64,000 nucleotides of DNA from Flavobacterium araucananum (GTDB lineage: Bacteria > Bacteroidota > Bacteroidia > Flavobacteriales > Flavobacteriaceae): assembly GCF_002222055.1 (NCBI RefSeq), contig NZ_MUGS01000016.1, forward strand, positions 1 through 64,000, written 5' to 3'. The notes below the pieces were generated by a model. That model saw only the letters and a list, made by a program, of their open reading frames with translations. It did not search any database and was not told the origin of the DNA. The translations under genes were made by a program, and so were the position numbers. Numbering within the stretch: position 1 is the stretch's first letter; each line of letters opens with the position of its first letter. Positions 50,911 through 61,400 of the stretch are shown here, piece after piece.

Positions 50911-52266
50911 ATGAATATAGCTGTCATTTTAGCGGGAGGAACAGGAATCAGGCTGGAAAAATCTTTACCAAAACAGTTTTTTAAAGTTGCCGGAAAAATG
51001 GTTGTAGAACATGCTGTTGATGCGTTCGAAAGAAATGAATTAATAGATGAAATCGCCATTGTTAGTAATAAACATTATCTTTTTATGATAGAGGATATGA
51101 TTATTAAAAACCAATGGAAAAAGGTTAAACGTGTTTTAGTAGGAGGAAAAGAACGATATCATTCGAGCCTTGCGGCAATTAATGCCTATGAGGAATTAAA
51201 AGAAGCTAATTTAATTTTTCATGATGCTGCCCGTCCTTTAATAAGCCAGCGAATTATAAATGATGTTGTACAGGCAATGCAGCATTATCAGGCTGTAGAT
51301 GTTGCTATAAACTCGGCAGATACTATTATTGAAGTCGAAAATAATATTATAAAAGAAATTCCGGAAAGGATAAAAATGCGCAGAGGACAAACTCCTCAGG
51401 GGTTTAGACAAGAGCTTATTGCAAAAGCATATAAGTTAGCGCTGCAAGACCAAAATTTTAAAGCAACTGATGATTGTGGTGTAGTAAAAAAATATTTGCC
51501 TCAGGAAAACATTTATGTTGTAGATGGCGAAGAGGTTAATATGAAACTCACGTATCCGGAAGATACTTATTTATTGGATAAATTGTTTCAGTTGCGCTCT
51601 GTCGAAATTCAGGATACACAACTATCAAAAGCAGCATTATCTGATAAAGTGATGGTTGTTTTTGGCGGTTCTTACGGGATAGGAAAAAGTATTGTAGATT
51701 TGGGAAAGGCAAATGGTATTCGTGTTTATAGTTTTTCCCGAAGCCAAAATAATGTAGATGTTTCTAATGTAGATGCCGTTAAAAATGCGCTTGAAAGTGT
51801 GTATCAAACAGAACATAAAATTGATTTTATTATCAATGCAGCCGGTATATTGCACAAAGAACCGTTGGAGATTATGAATTATCAAAATATTCTGGATTCG
51901 ATCAATGTCAATTATCTGGGAATGGTTCACATCGCTCTGGCTTCATTACCCTATTTAAAAGAATCAAAAGGGCATATTTTGTTCTTTACCTCTAGTTCGT
52001 ACACAAGAGGCAGAGCATTTTACAGTATTTATTCATCTGGAAAAGCGGCTGTCGTAAATTTTGTACAGGCAATTTCGCAAGAATGGGAAACCTTAGGGAT
52101 TAAAGTAAATTGTATGAATCCGGAACGTACACAAACACCAATGCGAATTAAAAACTTTGGTAATGAACCAGAAGATACGTTGCTAAAACCAGAAACGGTT
52201 GCATTAAGATGCATCCAGACTTTGTTGTCGAATTATACAGGACAAGTGATCGATGTACGACTTTAA
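50911..52266 (+). CDS. bifunctional cytidylyltransferase-SDR fusion, Bcs1/Acs1-like CDP-ribitol synthase
   Basis: A 451-residue two-domain protein. Residues 1-230 form an IspD/TarI-type cytidylyltransferase (LAGGTGIRLEKSLPKQF at 8-24, HDAARPL at 104-110, RRGQTPQGF at 157-165). Residues 245-451 form a short-chain dehydrogenase (GGSYGIG at 252-258, NAAG at 309-312, catalytic Tyr374 and Lys378 in YSSGK). This architecture and length match Haemophilus Bcs1/Acs1, which reduces ribulose 5-phosphate and makes CDP-ribitol. An IspD housekeeping role is unlikely given the fusion and locus. Confidence 0.87.
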   Translation: MNIAVILAGGTGIRLEKSLPKQFFKVAGKMVVEHAVDAFERNELIDEIAIVSNKHYLFMIEDMIIKNQWKKVKRVLVGGKERYHSSLAAINAYEELKEANLIFHDAARPLISQRIINDVVQAMQHYQAVDVAINSADTIIEVENNIIKEIPERIKMRRGQTPQGFRQELIAKAYKLALQDQNFKATDDCGVVKKYLPQENIYVVDGEEVNMKLTYPEDTYLLDKLFQLRSVEIQDTQLSKAALSDKVMVVFGGSYGIGKSIVDLGKANGIRVYSFSRSQNNVDVSNVDAVKNALESVYQTEHKIDFIINAAGILHKEPLEIMNYQNILDSINVNYLGMVHIALASLPYLKESKGHILFFTSSSYTRGRAFYSIYSSGKAAVVNFVQAISQEWETLGIKVNCMNPERTQTPMRIKNFGNEPEDTLLKPETVALRCIQTLLSNYTGQVIDVRL

Positions 52267-52291
52267 AATAACAAAATTTAACCTCTTTTAG

Positions 52292-53743
52292 ATGCAGAAT
52301 ACCTCTCTAAAATCAATAGCGGCAAAAGGGATTTTTTGGTCTGCGGTTGATAAATTTGCCGTTCAGATAGGGCAATTCGTTGTGAGTGTTGTGCTTGCCA
52401 GAATTTTGATTCCGGAAGATTTTGGGTTAATAGGAATGCTGGCCATTTTTATGGCCTTGTCCCAAACTTTTATCGAGAGTGGTTTAGGGATAGGCTTAAT
52501 TCAGCGACAAGACAGAACCGATATTGATTTTTCGACTGTATTTGTATTTAATTTATTGGTAAGTGGCTTTTTTTATCTGTTGCTATTTTTTTCAGCACCT
52601 TACATATCCCTTTTTTTTAATCAGCCACAACTAACAGATTTAGTTCGGGTTTTAGGTTTAACCTTGTTTTTGAATGCCCTTGCTATAGTTCAAAAAACGA
52701 AGCTAACCATTGCGATGGATTTTAAATCTATTGCAATGAGTAATGTTATAGCCGTAATTGCAGGCGGATTATGCGGTATAGTAGCTGCAATAAACGGATA
52801 TGGAGTTTGGTCATTGGTTGTTCAGAGTTTGGTTTGGTCTTTGGCTACATCAGTTTCTTTATGGTTTTTAAGTAGTTGGAGTCCGTCAGTTTCGTTTTCA
52901 AAAAAGTCTTTTAACTCCTTGTTTGGTTACGGTTCAAAAATTTTACTGGCAGGATTATATGCGCAGCTCCTCAATAATATTTATAATATTTGCCTGGGTA
53001 AATTTTATCCAACAGCTTCATTAGGTTACTATACAAGAGCGAAGAGTTTTGCAGATGTATCAGCGGGAACAATTGTGAGTATTATACAGCAAGCAACATT
53101 TCCGGTTCTTGCCGCAGTACAAAACGATCAGGAAAAATTAGTTTCTATATACAGCAGGATGATTCGTATGTCGGCTTTTCTGATTATTCCGCTTATGACA
53201 CTTATTGCTTTGCTTGCAAAACCTATTGTTATCTTGTTGCTTACAGAGAAATGGGTTTCTTTGATTCCGCTATTACAATGGATGGTTTTTGCGCGAATTT
53301 TTCTGCCTATGAGTGCGATCAATATGAATTTATTAAATGCAGTTGGACGGTCAGATTTATACTTAAAGGTCGACTTGTCAAAATTGCCTTTGACGATATT
53401 GGCAATGATAATAACAATCCCGTTAGGACTAAAAGCTATTATAATTGGTCATGTTGTTACATCTGCAATAGCATTTGTAATAAACGCCTATTTGCCAGGA
53501 AAGTTTTATGGCTATGGTGCCGTAAAACAATTAAAGGATATGTTACCTGTTTTTTTTGCTACAATTGGTATGGCAATCTCAGTATTAGTGCTTTCTTACT
53601 TTATAAAAAATTTAATCCTTGAGTTGCTTTTGGGAGTTGTTCTGGGAGCGGTAACTTATTTGTTTATATGTTGGGCACTAAAATTAGAAGAATTAAAAGA
53701 GGCTTGGCAATTATTGTTGAAGCTAAAAAAAGATAGTCTTTAA
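52292..53743 (+). CDS. polysaccharide flippase (MOP superfamily, WzxC-like)
   Basis: A 483-residue inner-membrane protein with 12-14 helices. The opening AAKGIFWSAVDKFAVQIGQFVVSVVLARILIPEDFGLIGM is the classic start of the Wzx/WzxC lipopolysaccharide biosynthesis family. GSKILLAGLYAQLLNNIYN and YTRAKSFADV are typical. It should flip the undecaprenyl-linked repeat unit to the periplasm. It is the last gene in the first plus-strand block of the locus, and a MITE-like repeat follows. Confidence 0.9.
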   Translation: MQNTSLKSIAAKGIFWSAVDKFAVQIGQFVVSVVLARILIPEDFGLIGMLAIFMALSQTFIESGLGIGLIQRQDRTDIDFSTVFVFNLLVSGFFYLLLFFSAPYISLFFNQPQLTDLVRVLGLTLFLNALAIVQKTKLTIAMDFKSIAMSNVIAVIAGGLCGIVAAINGYGVWSLVVQSLVWSLATSVSLWFLSSWSPSVSFSKKSFNSLFGYGSKILLAGLYAQLLNNIYNICLGKFYPTASLGYYTRAKSFADVSAGTIVSIIQQATFPVLAAVQNDQEKLVSIYSRMIRMSAFLIIPLMTLIALLAKPIVILLLTEKWVSLIPLLQWMVFARIFLPMSAINMNLLNAVGRSDLYLKVDLSKLPLTILAMIITIPLGLKAIIIGHVVTSAIAFVINAYLPGKFYGYGAVKQLKDMLPVFFATIGMAISVLVLSYFIKNLILELLLGVVLGAVTYLFICWALKLEELKEAWQLLLKLKKDSL

Positions 53744-53766
53744 AGATGAAATCAAAGAGATATTAG

Positions 53767-53984
53767 CCGTTGGGTTGTAATTACTTCGTCTGTTCGCTTC
53801 GCTTGGGTCAAAAAATATATATTTAACACATAGTAACATAGATTTTTTTAGTTAAAAAGAATGCAAAAAGAAATACATTTTTTTTACATAGCTAGTCTAT
53901 GTGCATTTTAAATAAGTGAAACGTCTTTTTTAAAGGTCCAAAAGCTATGTTTCTATGTGTTAAAATTAATTATACACAACGGGT
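53767..53984. mobile_element. second, diverged copy of the AACCCGTTGGG MITE-like element
   Basis: Left end CCGTTGGGTTGTAATTA, right end ATACACAACGGG. The internal arms TTAACACATAGTAACATAG (about 53832-53850) and CTATGTTTCTATGTGTTA (53945-53962) match those at 32.6-32.8 kb. The centre shares words such as GCATTTTAA and GTGAAACG with that copy. It separates the flippase from a minus-strand glycosyltransferase gene. No ORF. Confidence 0.6.
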
Positions 53985-53989
53985 AGATA

Positions 53990-54895
53990 TTAGTGTTTTT
54001 TAAAGTTTTTTCTCCAAAATAACCAAAATCGTAATCCTGTATTTTTTAAAAATAAACTATAATCCTTGATCTTAAAAGTGTGAACCATTTCGTGATGTAC
54101 TCTTTTTTGAACGGCAAGATCTTCTTCATTTGTTTGGTTTAATCCAATAGCTTTTTTGAGAATTAAATAAGTAGACCTATTTATTTTTTTAAATCGTGAA
54201 GAATGATTGTCATAAAAGCTAGTCGTTAATGAAGTAGCTGAAATTCGTTTTTTTATTAAAATTTCATCAATAAAATCGAATTCATACAAACGAGAGGAGC
54301 GTATCCAAAAATCTAAATCCTCATAAGCAAGAGTTTCATCGTAACCGTTCAGTAAATTATAAACTGATTTTTTTGCCATCGAAGAAACAGAACAAATACT
54401 ATCTCCACCAGAGAGAACACTTAAATATATATCGCCTGTTTGTCGTTTTTTAATGGTTTTTTTGTTATCATTTACAGGGAAATAATAAGAATCAAATTCG
54501 CCTTTTTCAGTAATTAATTCAGCATTGCCATAAACAATTCCCAGATTTTTAAAAGTACTTTCAGTAAACGCTTTTATTTGTAATGAAACACAATTAGAGA
54601 TCAAAACATCATCTGTTGCAAGATCAATGATATAATCTCCGCTGGCTAATTTTAAGGCTTTATTAAACGATTTAGTGTTTCCTAAATTAGTTTCATTGGC
54701 TATAAATTGAACTTTAGGATAATCTAACAGCCACTTTTCAATTGTATTTTTAGAGTCATCAGTACTACAATCATCTATAATTATCAATTCAATAAAAGGA
54801 TAATCCTGAGTGATAACTGAATGCAAACTCTCCAGGACAAATTTTTCATGATTATAACACATACAAATAACTGTGACTACTGATTTATTTTGCAT
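53990..54895 (-). CDS. glycosyltransferase family 2
   Basis: A 301-residue cytosolic GT-A enzyme. The opening VTVICMCYNHEKFVLESLHSV leads to the nucleotide-sugar site IIIDDCSTDDSKNT, and the metal-binding DxD region is IIDLATDD. LAYEDLDFWIRSSRLYEFDFID is the acceptor-side ED motif. It adds a sugar to the polysaccharide repeat unit; donor unknown. It is read opposite to its neighbours and divides the locus between two repeat-flanked blocks. Confidence 0.9.
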   Translation of the reverse strand: MQNKSVVTVICMCYNHEKFVLESLHSVITQDYPFIELIIIDDCSTDDSKNTIEKWLLDYPKVQFIANETNLGNTKSFNKALKLASGDYIIDLATDDVLISNCVSLQIKAFTESTFKNLGIVYGNAELITEKGEFDSYYFPVNDNKKTIKKRQTGDIYLSVLSGGDSICSVSSMAKKSVYNLLNGYDETLAYEDLDFWIRSSRLYEFDFIDEILIKKRISATSLTTSFYDNHSSRFKKINRSTYLILKKAIGLNQTNEEDLAVQKRVHHEMVHTFKIKDYSLFLKNTGLRFWLFWRKNFKKH

Positions 54896-54984
54896 ATTGT
54901 TTTTAAAGAGTTATATATTTGATACGAAAATAAGAAATCGATTATGATAGTGCCTAACAAAAAATGTAAAATTGAAATAAGCTT

Positions 54985-55377
54985 ATGAATATAGTTATGA
55001 TTGATTTTCCAAAAATTGAAAATTTCTTAGGCAACATTGCAGTAATAGAAAATGATACTATTCCTTTTGATATAAAAAGAGTTTATTATTTATATGATAT
55101 TCCAAGTTCTTCTAAAAGAGGAGGGCATTCTCATAAAAAACTACAACAAATTTTAATCGCAATTTCAGGAAGTTTTGATGTGGTTTTAAAAGATGGTAAA
55201 ACCGAAAAAACAATAACTCTTAATAAACCGGATAAAGGTTTGTTGATTAAAAATAATATTTGGCGTGAGCTAGAAAATTTTTCATCAGGTGCAGTTTGCC
55301 TGGTTCTGGCTTCTGAAGTTTTCGACGAGAATGATTATTTAAGAAACTACAGTGAATTTTTGAAATCAAAAGAATGA
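54985..55377 (+). CDS. FdtA/QdtA-type dTDP-4-keto-6-deoxyglucose 3,4-ketoisomerase
   Basis: A 130-residue cupin of the WxcM/FdtA/QdtA family. RVYYLYDIPSSSKRGGHSHKKLQQILIAISGSFDV carries the conserved Arg-Gly-x-His-x-His active-site segment, and NIWRELENFSSGAVCLVLASE closes the sheet. It moves the keto group from C4 to C3 of dTDP-4-keto-6-deoxyglucose, giving the substrate for the DegT aminotransferase at 48.4 kb. It overlaps the next gene by four bases. RmlA/RmlB are not in the window. Confidence 0.9.
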   Translation: MNIVMIDFPKIENFLGNIAVIENDTIPFDIKRVYYLYDIPSSSKRGGHSHKKLQQILIAISGSFDVVLKDGKTEKTITLNKPDKGLLIKNNIWRELENFSSGAVCLVLASEVFDENDYLRNYSEFLKSKE

Positions 55378-56474
55378 AATTACTCTACATAACGCAAAGA
55401 GCAAATGAAGAAGGAGGAGTACAACGCGTACTTGCAGTAAAAACCAATTATTTAATCGAGAAATTTGATTATGAGATTTGTATTGTTACTCAAAATGGAG
55501 GAAACGAAAACCTTTTTTTTGAGTTTAATAAACGAATCGATTTTTATGATATTTCGTTAAAAGCCAATAAGGCTTTTAATTTGCTTCGTTATAAAAAAGA
55601 GTTACAGACCTGTATAAAAAAAGTACAGCCTGATTGTATTATTGTTTGTGATTTTGCATTAAAATCATTTTCAATTCCGTTGCTAATAAATACAAAGATT
55701 CCAATAATTTTTGAGGCACACGGTTCTAGGTTTAATGAATACAAAGAGTCCCGTTTTTTTGGATTTACGAACAGATTCAAATATATATATCGAAATTATT
55801 GTGCTTCCAAATTTTTGACTTTTGTAGCCTTATCACAAGAAAGTCTAAACGAATGGTCTGTCAAAAATAGTATTGTAATTCCAAACCCATTATGGATAGA
55901 AACAAAATCTTATTCAGATTTAAAAGCAAAAAAAATTATTGCTGTTGCAAGACATTCACATGAAAAAGGAATTGACAGATTGTTGCAAATTTGGAAATTA
56001 GTTGCAGAAAAACATTCAGATTGGTCATTAGAAATTTATGGCAAACCAAATGAAGATTTAGGATTAATATACTTAGCAAAAAAGTTAATGATCGAAAAAA
56101 GTGTAGCTTTTCTTGATCCGGTAAAAAATATTCAGCAAAAATATACTGAAGCATCAATATTAGTTATGACCTCCAGAAACGAAGCATTGCCAATGGTTTT
56201 AATCGAAGCAATGGCCTGCGGTTTACCTTGTATCGCTTACGATTGCCCGGTTGGTCCAAAAGCAATCATAAAAAACAATGAAAACGGATTTTTGATTGAA
56301 GATGAGAATATAGACTTATTTGTAGAGAAACTGGAATTATTGATTACGAATGAAAACTTACGAGTTGAGTTAGGGATAAAAGCCATAAAAAGTGCTGAGC
56401 CATACAAGATCGAATCCATAATGTCTATTTGGAATGTTTTTTTTCTAGATTTGAAAAAAAGAAAAGGTAAATAA
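55374..56474 (+). CDS. glycosyltransferase family 4
   Basis: A 366-residue GT-B enzyme. It opens with LLYITQRANEEGGVQRVLAVKTNYL, and the donor domain has IIAVARHSHEKGIDRLLQIW and the EX7E motif in EALPMVLIEAMACGLPCIAYD. It is a typical retaining GT4 of repeat-unit assembly. It is coupled to the FdtA-like gene by an ATGA overlap, so it may transfer the 3-amino-sugar made by that pathway (inference). Confidence 0.9.
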   Translation: MKLLYITQRANEEGGVQRVLAVKTNYLIEKFDYEICIVTQNGGNENLFFEFNKRIDFYDISLKANKAFNLLRYKKELQTCIKKVQPDCIIVCDFALKSFSIPLLINTKIPIIFEAHGSRFNEYKESRFFGFTNRFKYIYRNYCASKFLTFVALSQESLNEWSVKNSIVIPNPLWIETKSYSDLKAKKIIAVARHSHEKGIDRLLQIWKLVAEKHSDWSLEIYGKPNEDLGLIYLAKKLMIEKSVAFLDPVKNIQQKYTEASILVMTSRNEALPMVLIEAMACGLPCIAYDCPVGPKAIIKNNENGFLIEDENIDLFVEKLELLITNENLRVELGIKAIKSAEPYKIESIMSIWNVFFLDLKKRKGK

Positions 56475-56508
56475 TAAAATATAGGTAACAAAATTTGTTA
56501 ACTGTAAT

Positions 56509-57396
56509 TTATTTAGTTTTTAAACTACAATAATACCCTAATCGATACATATCAAAAAGAAAAATTGATGGTTTTTTGCTCAATAATTGTTGGATAAAAA
56601 GAGACTTCGAAATTTTGAATCCAAACGCAATTAAAGACCTAAGATGGAATTTTGTTATGATTTGAAAATAATGGGAGAGCTTCACATAGTGGGAAGCAAT
56701 TAAACGGGAATCTGTCAGGTTTTTCAATCCTAAAACAGCTTCTTCTGATTTTCTTAAAAACGTTTCGCTATTTTCTAATCCTAAGTGGTAAACAGGATTT
56801 TCGATATGAATAATTTCAATTTTATTTTGTTCTAATTCGTATGAAAATAAAGTATCTTCATGTCTGAGATTTGGAATATCTTCATTGAATTTTACTTTTG
56901 TAAAAACACTTTTTGAAATCAGAAAATTCAAAGTCAAAAACGAAATGTAGGGATTTCTGCTTCTTTCAAAAACTTTTAGAGCCTCACGTTTATTGCCATA
57001 AACCCAACGTAAAAGCTGTTTTTTTTCAGGCTTTTCATTTTGGTATAAAATGCCGCCATAAACTACTTTTTCGGTATTATTTATTTGTGAAATATACGTA
57101 TCGATAAAATTATGATGAACCGGAAGGGTGTCAGCATCCAGAAAAAGCAAGTTTTGATAAGTAGCTTTTTCAGCCAATAAATTACGAATAGCACTTCGCC
57201 CAATATTTTTTTCTAAAATAGTATAACGGGTATTTCTGAACAGATTGATTCTTTTGTTTTCAGACAAAAAATCATCCGAAGCATCATCCAGACAAATAAT
57301 TTCGAAAATAACGTTAGATTCCAAAGCCTGCTTGTACAATGTTTCAACAAGATTAAAGACATTATAATTATAAACCGGAATTAAAATAGAAAGCAT
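56509..57396 (-). CDS. glycosyltransferase family 2
   Basis: A 295-residue GT-A enzyme. LSILIPVYNYNVFNLVETLYKQ leads to ICLDDASDDF, and the metal motif is LFLDADTLP at about 85-93. NLRHEDTLFSYELEQNKIEI carries the acceptor-side ED. The start overlaps the ftsE stop codon (TAATG), so it is co-translated with ftsE despite its unrelated role. Confidence 0.9.
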   Translation of the reverse strand: MLSILIPVYNYNVFNLVETLYKQALESNVIFEIICLDDASDDFLSENKRINLFRNTRYTILEKNIGRSAIRNLLAEKATYQNLLFLDADTLPVHHNFIDTYISQINNTEKVVYGGILYQNEKPEKKQLLRWVYGNKREALKVFERSRNPYISFLTLNFLISKSVFTKVKFNEDIPNLRHEDTLFSYELEQNKIEIIHIENPVYHLGLENSETFLRKSEEAVLGLKNLTDSRLIASHYVKLSHYFQIITKFHLRSLIAFGFKISKSLFIQQLLSKKPSIFLFDMYRLGYYCSLKTK

Positions 57397-58079
57397 TACA
57401 CGCTGCGTTGCACGACTTCAAAAATTCTTTCGTCTTCACATTTTAATGTTTTAGACGGGAACTTCATTAATAAAGCATAATCGTGAGTTGCCATGATAAT
57501 AGTTTTACCGTTGGCGTTGATTTTTTTCAATACTTCAAGCACCTCAGAGCTCGTTTGTGGGTCAAGGTTTCCCGTAGGCTCATCGGCTAGGATAAATTCA
57601 GGATCGTTTAATAAAGCTCTTGCAATTGCAACACGTTGTTGTTCTCCTCCTGAAAGCTGATGCGGCATTTTGTTTACAAAATCCTTCATACCCACTTTGT
57701 CCAGAACTTCATCAATTTTATGTTCCATCGCCTCTTTTTCAGACCATCCCGTTGCTTTAAGAACAAAAAGCATATTGTCTTTTACAGAACGATCCGGAAG
57801 TAATTTGAAATCCTGAAATACAATTCCAATTTTACGTCTCAAAAATGGAATCTCGCTTTCTTTAAGGGTAGCCAAATCAAATTCAACAATATGACCTTCA
57901 CCTTCAGTTAAAGGCAAATCACCGTACAACGTTTTCATGAAACTACTTTTTCCGGAACCTGTTTTTCCAATAATGTAGATAAACTCACCATGGTTAACAT
58001 CTAAATTAATATGAGATAAAATTTTTCTTCCTTCTTGATATATAGTTACTTCTTTAAGAGACAGTACGATTTGTGACAT
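57396..58079 (-). CDS. ftsE: cell division ABC ATPase FtsE
   Basis: A 227-residue ATPase that with FtsX controls septal peptidoglycan hydrolases. Walker A is GKTGSGKSS (about 38-46), the signature LSGGEQQR, Walker B EFILADEPTGNLD and the H-loop ATHD. LRRKIGIVFQDFKLLPDRSVKDN is characteristic of FtsE. No ftsX lies beside it, as is common in Flavobacteria. It heads a two-gene unit with the GT2 gene. Confidence 0.9.
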   Translation of the reverse strand: MSQIVLSLKEVTIYQEGRKILSHINLDVNHGEFIYIIGKTGSGKSSFMKTLYGDLPLTEGEGHIVEFDLATLKESEIPFLRRKIGIVFQDFKLLPDRSVKDNMLFVLKATGWSEKEAMEHKIDEVLDKVGMKDFVNKMPHQLSGGEQQRVAIARALLNDPEFILADEPTGNLDPQTSSEVLEVLKKINANGKTIIMATHDYALLMKFPSKTLKCEDERIFEVVQRSV

Positions 58080-58425
58080 AATAAATTGATTTGATTGGTA
58101 AAAGTAGTAAGATAACGCTTGGATTCAAAATAAAATTGAATCATTTCTGATAAAATATTAAAATGAAAATTTAAACGATATAAGTTCCTTTTAGCAAATG
58201 GAGCAAGGAAGTTTTTTATTTATTAAAGCTTAAAGGAGTTTAGATTCATAACTAAAGGAGAAAAACGCCTAACGTATAATTACTTATATCACTTGTATGG
58301 TTAAAAAATAGCATTTGAGAAGTTACTAAATGTAGTCTGCTAAAATTTTTGTTCATAATAAAAGCCTGAAACGTTTCGTTATAAACGGTATAAAATGATA
58401 CATTTGAATACTAAATATAATAAAA
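58080..58425. other. divergent regulatory spacer between ftsE and the TPR gene
   Basis: A 346-bp AT-rich gap. No ORF or long palindrome is visible. Near its right end TACATTTG (58399-58406) matches the -7 box for the TPR gene, with TTTC about 21 bp upstream. Otherwise I see nothing I can assign. Confidence 0.4.
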
Positions 58426-61400
58426 ATGCGTAAACTTTCCTGGTTCATTCTATTCCCAATTATCTTTTTTTCGACCATAGTTTCGGCACAAAAATCAGCT
58501 ATTTACACTTACGATCTAAAAGATTTTGACAAAGCACTGGCTTTATATAATGACAAACAATATGCTTCGGCACAACTTATTTTTGAATATGTAAAAAACA
58601 ACGCTACGACCGAAGAAGTTCAGTCAGATTGTGCTTATTATATTGCCAATTGTGCCATTAGAACCAACAAAGCCAATGCAGATGCGCTGATGGAAAAATT
58701 CGTTAGTGATTATCCAACAAGTACCAAGCAAAATCAGGCTTATATTGAGGTCGCCCAGTTTTTCTTTGAGCAGGGTAATTATCCAAAAGCTTTGCAATGG
58801 TTTGATAAAGTAGATGAAAGTTATATGAGTAAATCCGACTCGGATAAATTTAATTTCCAAAAAGGATACAGTTACTTCAATGCCAAAAAGAAAAAAGAAG
58901 CCACAACTTACTTTAATAAAGTGGTTAACTCTCCTGAGTTTGGTTCTCAAGCCAAATATTATTTAGGATTTATGGCTTATGAAGGCGATGATTACAAAGA
59001 AGCAACCAAATATTTTGATGAAGTTTCGGGCGAAGAAAAATACAAAGAAAAACTTTCGTACTATCAGGCTGATATGAACTTTAAGTTGGGAAATTTCCAG
59101 AAAGCAATTGATTTAGGGCAAAAAGCTATGGCTAAATCAAATGCACTTGAAAAATCGGAACTGAATAAAATTATTGGAGAAAGTTATTTTAACCTAAAAC
59201 AATACGACAAAGCCATTCCGTTTTTAGAGCAATATGCAGGTAAAAAAGGAAAATGGAGCAATACCGATTTTTATCAATTAGGTTATGCTTATTATGAGCA
59301 AAAAGAATATGAAAAAGCGATTTCGCAGTTTAATAAAATAATTGAAGGAAAAGATTTTGTAGCACAAAATGCATATTACCATTTAGGGTTAAGTTATTTG
59401 AATACCGGCAAAAAACAAGAGGCTTTGAACGCTTTTAAAAATGCCTCAGAAATGGATTTCAATGCGCAAATTCAGGAAGATGCTGCTTTAAATTATGCAA
59501 AAGTGAGTTATGATATTGGAAATGCCTATCAGACCGTTCCGGGAATCTTGCTTGATTTTCTAAAGAAATATCCAAACAATTCAAGCAGATCTGAGATCGA
59601 AAAATTATTGGTAGATTCTTATATTTCTACTAAAAACTACAAAGAAGCCTTGACCTTATTAGAGAAAAACAGATCTCCGGAAAATAAATCCGCGTATCAA
59701 AAAGTACTTTTTTACAGAGGATTAGAACTCTATAATGAATCCAATTATCAAGAAGCCGGAAAAATGTTCAAAAGTGCAATCAGTGAGCAAAAAACACCTG
59801 AGTTTACAGCACGTGCCACTTTCTGGAAAGCAGAAACAGAATATGTTACAGCAGATTTTCAGAACGCATTATTGAGTTACAAACAATTTGCGGGTCAGGC
59901 TGCGGCTAAAACAACTGATGAGTTCAAGAACATTAATTATAATATTGGATATACCTATTTTAAGCTAAAAGAATACGATTCTGCAGGAAATTCATTTCAG
60001 GCACAAATCGATAATTCTCCGGCAGATAAAGTTCGTTTAAATGATTCGTACTTGCGTTTGGGAGATTGTCGTTTTGCAAGTGCCAAATATACTGCTGCAA
60101 ATGAGGCGTATGCCAAAGCAATTGAAGCAAGAGGTGTAGATGCAGATTATGCGCAGTTCCAGAAAGCAATTTCGTACGGGTTCATGTCTAAAAACGATAA
60201 GAAAGTCGATGAGCTGAATAATTTTCTACAGATGTATAAAAAATCAGAATATCGTGATGATGCATTATATGAATTGGGAAATACGTATGTGGCAGAAAAA
60301 AAGAACGATCAGGCGATTAAAACCTACGATCAGTTAATATCAGAATATAAAAACGGTGTGTTTGCTTCAAAAGCAATTCTAAAACAAGGATTAATTTATT
60401 ACAACTCAGATCGGGATGATCAGGCATTGGTTAAATTTAAAAAAGTAGCCGCTGAATTTCCAAAAACCCCGGAAGCGTTAGAAGCAGTTTCGACAGCCAG
60501 ACTAATTTATGTAGATTCAGGAAAAGTAGACGAATATGCAACCTGGGTTCGTACCCTGGATTTTGTTGCTGTTACCGATGCTGAATTGGATAACGATACT
60601 TATGATGCGGCTTATAAACAATACAGTCAAAATAACAGCAAACAAGCCATTACAGGTTTTGTGGGGTACATCAGTAAATTTCAAACAGGACTTCATTCCT
60701 TAGAAGCTAATTTTTATCTGGCACAATTGTATTTTGCAGAAGGTTCAGAAACAAAATCAATTGCAAACTATCAATATGTAACGGATCAGGCAAGAAACGA
60801 ATTTACAGAGCAATCGCTAGCCAAATTAGGTCAGATTTTCTTGAAAGCAAAAGATTGTGATAAATCAATTCCGGTATTGAAACGTTTGGATGATGAAGCC
60901 GATTCTTCGCAAAACAAAAGCTTTGCCCAGGCTAACTTGATGAAGTGTTATTATGACAAAAAAGATTACGACAACGCAGTTGTATACGCAGACAAAGTAT
61001 TGCAAAGTGCAAAAGCCGATGCAAACGTAAAAGCCGATGCACAGATTATTGTAGCACGTGCAGCAATGCAAACCGGAGATGAAGAGAAAGCAAAAGCAGC
61101 TTATGCTAAATTATCAGCAACATCCAAAGGAGAATTAGCAGCCGAAGCGTTGTATTATGATGCTTATTTTAAAACGAAAGAAGGGAAGTTTGATGCCTCG
61201 AATGTTTCGGTTCAGAAATTGGCAAAAAATTATTCGGCTTATAAATATTACGGGGCAAAGAGTTTGGTTTTAATGGCAAAAAACTTCTACGGACTAAAAG
61301 ACAGCTATCAGGCAACTTATATTTTAGATAACGTAATTAACAATTTTACCGATTATCCGGATGTTGTTGAAGAAGCTAAAAAAGAATTAGCAGCAATAAA

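Noticed and set aside
50911-51600. Housekeeping IspD (isoprenoid pathway)
   Set aside because: The cytidylyltransferase is fused to a dehydrogenase with an intact active site and lies in a polysaccharide locus, which fits Bcs1/Acs1 better.
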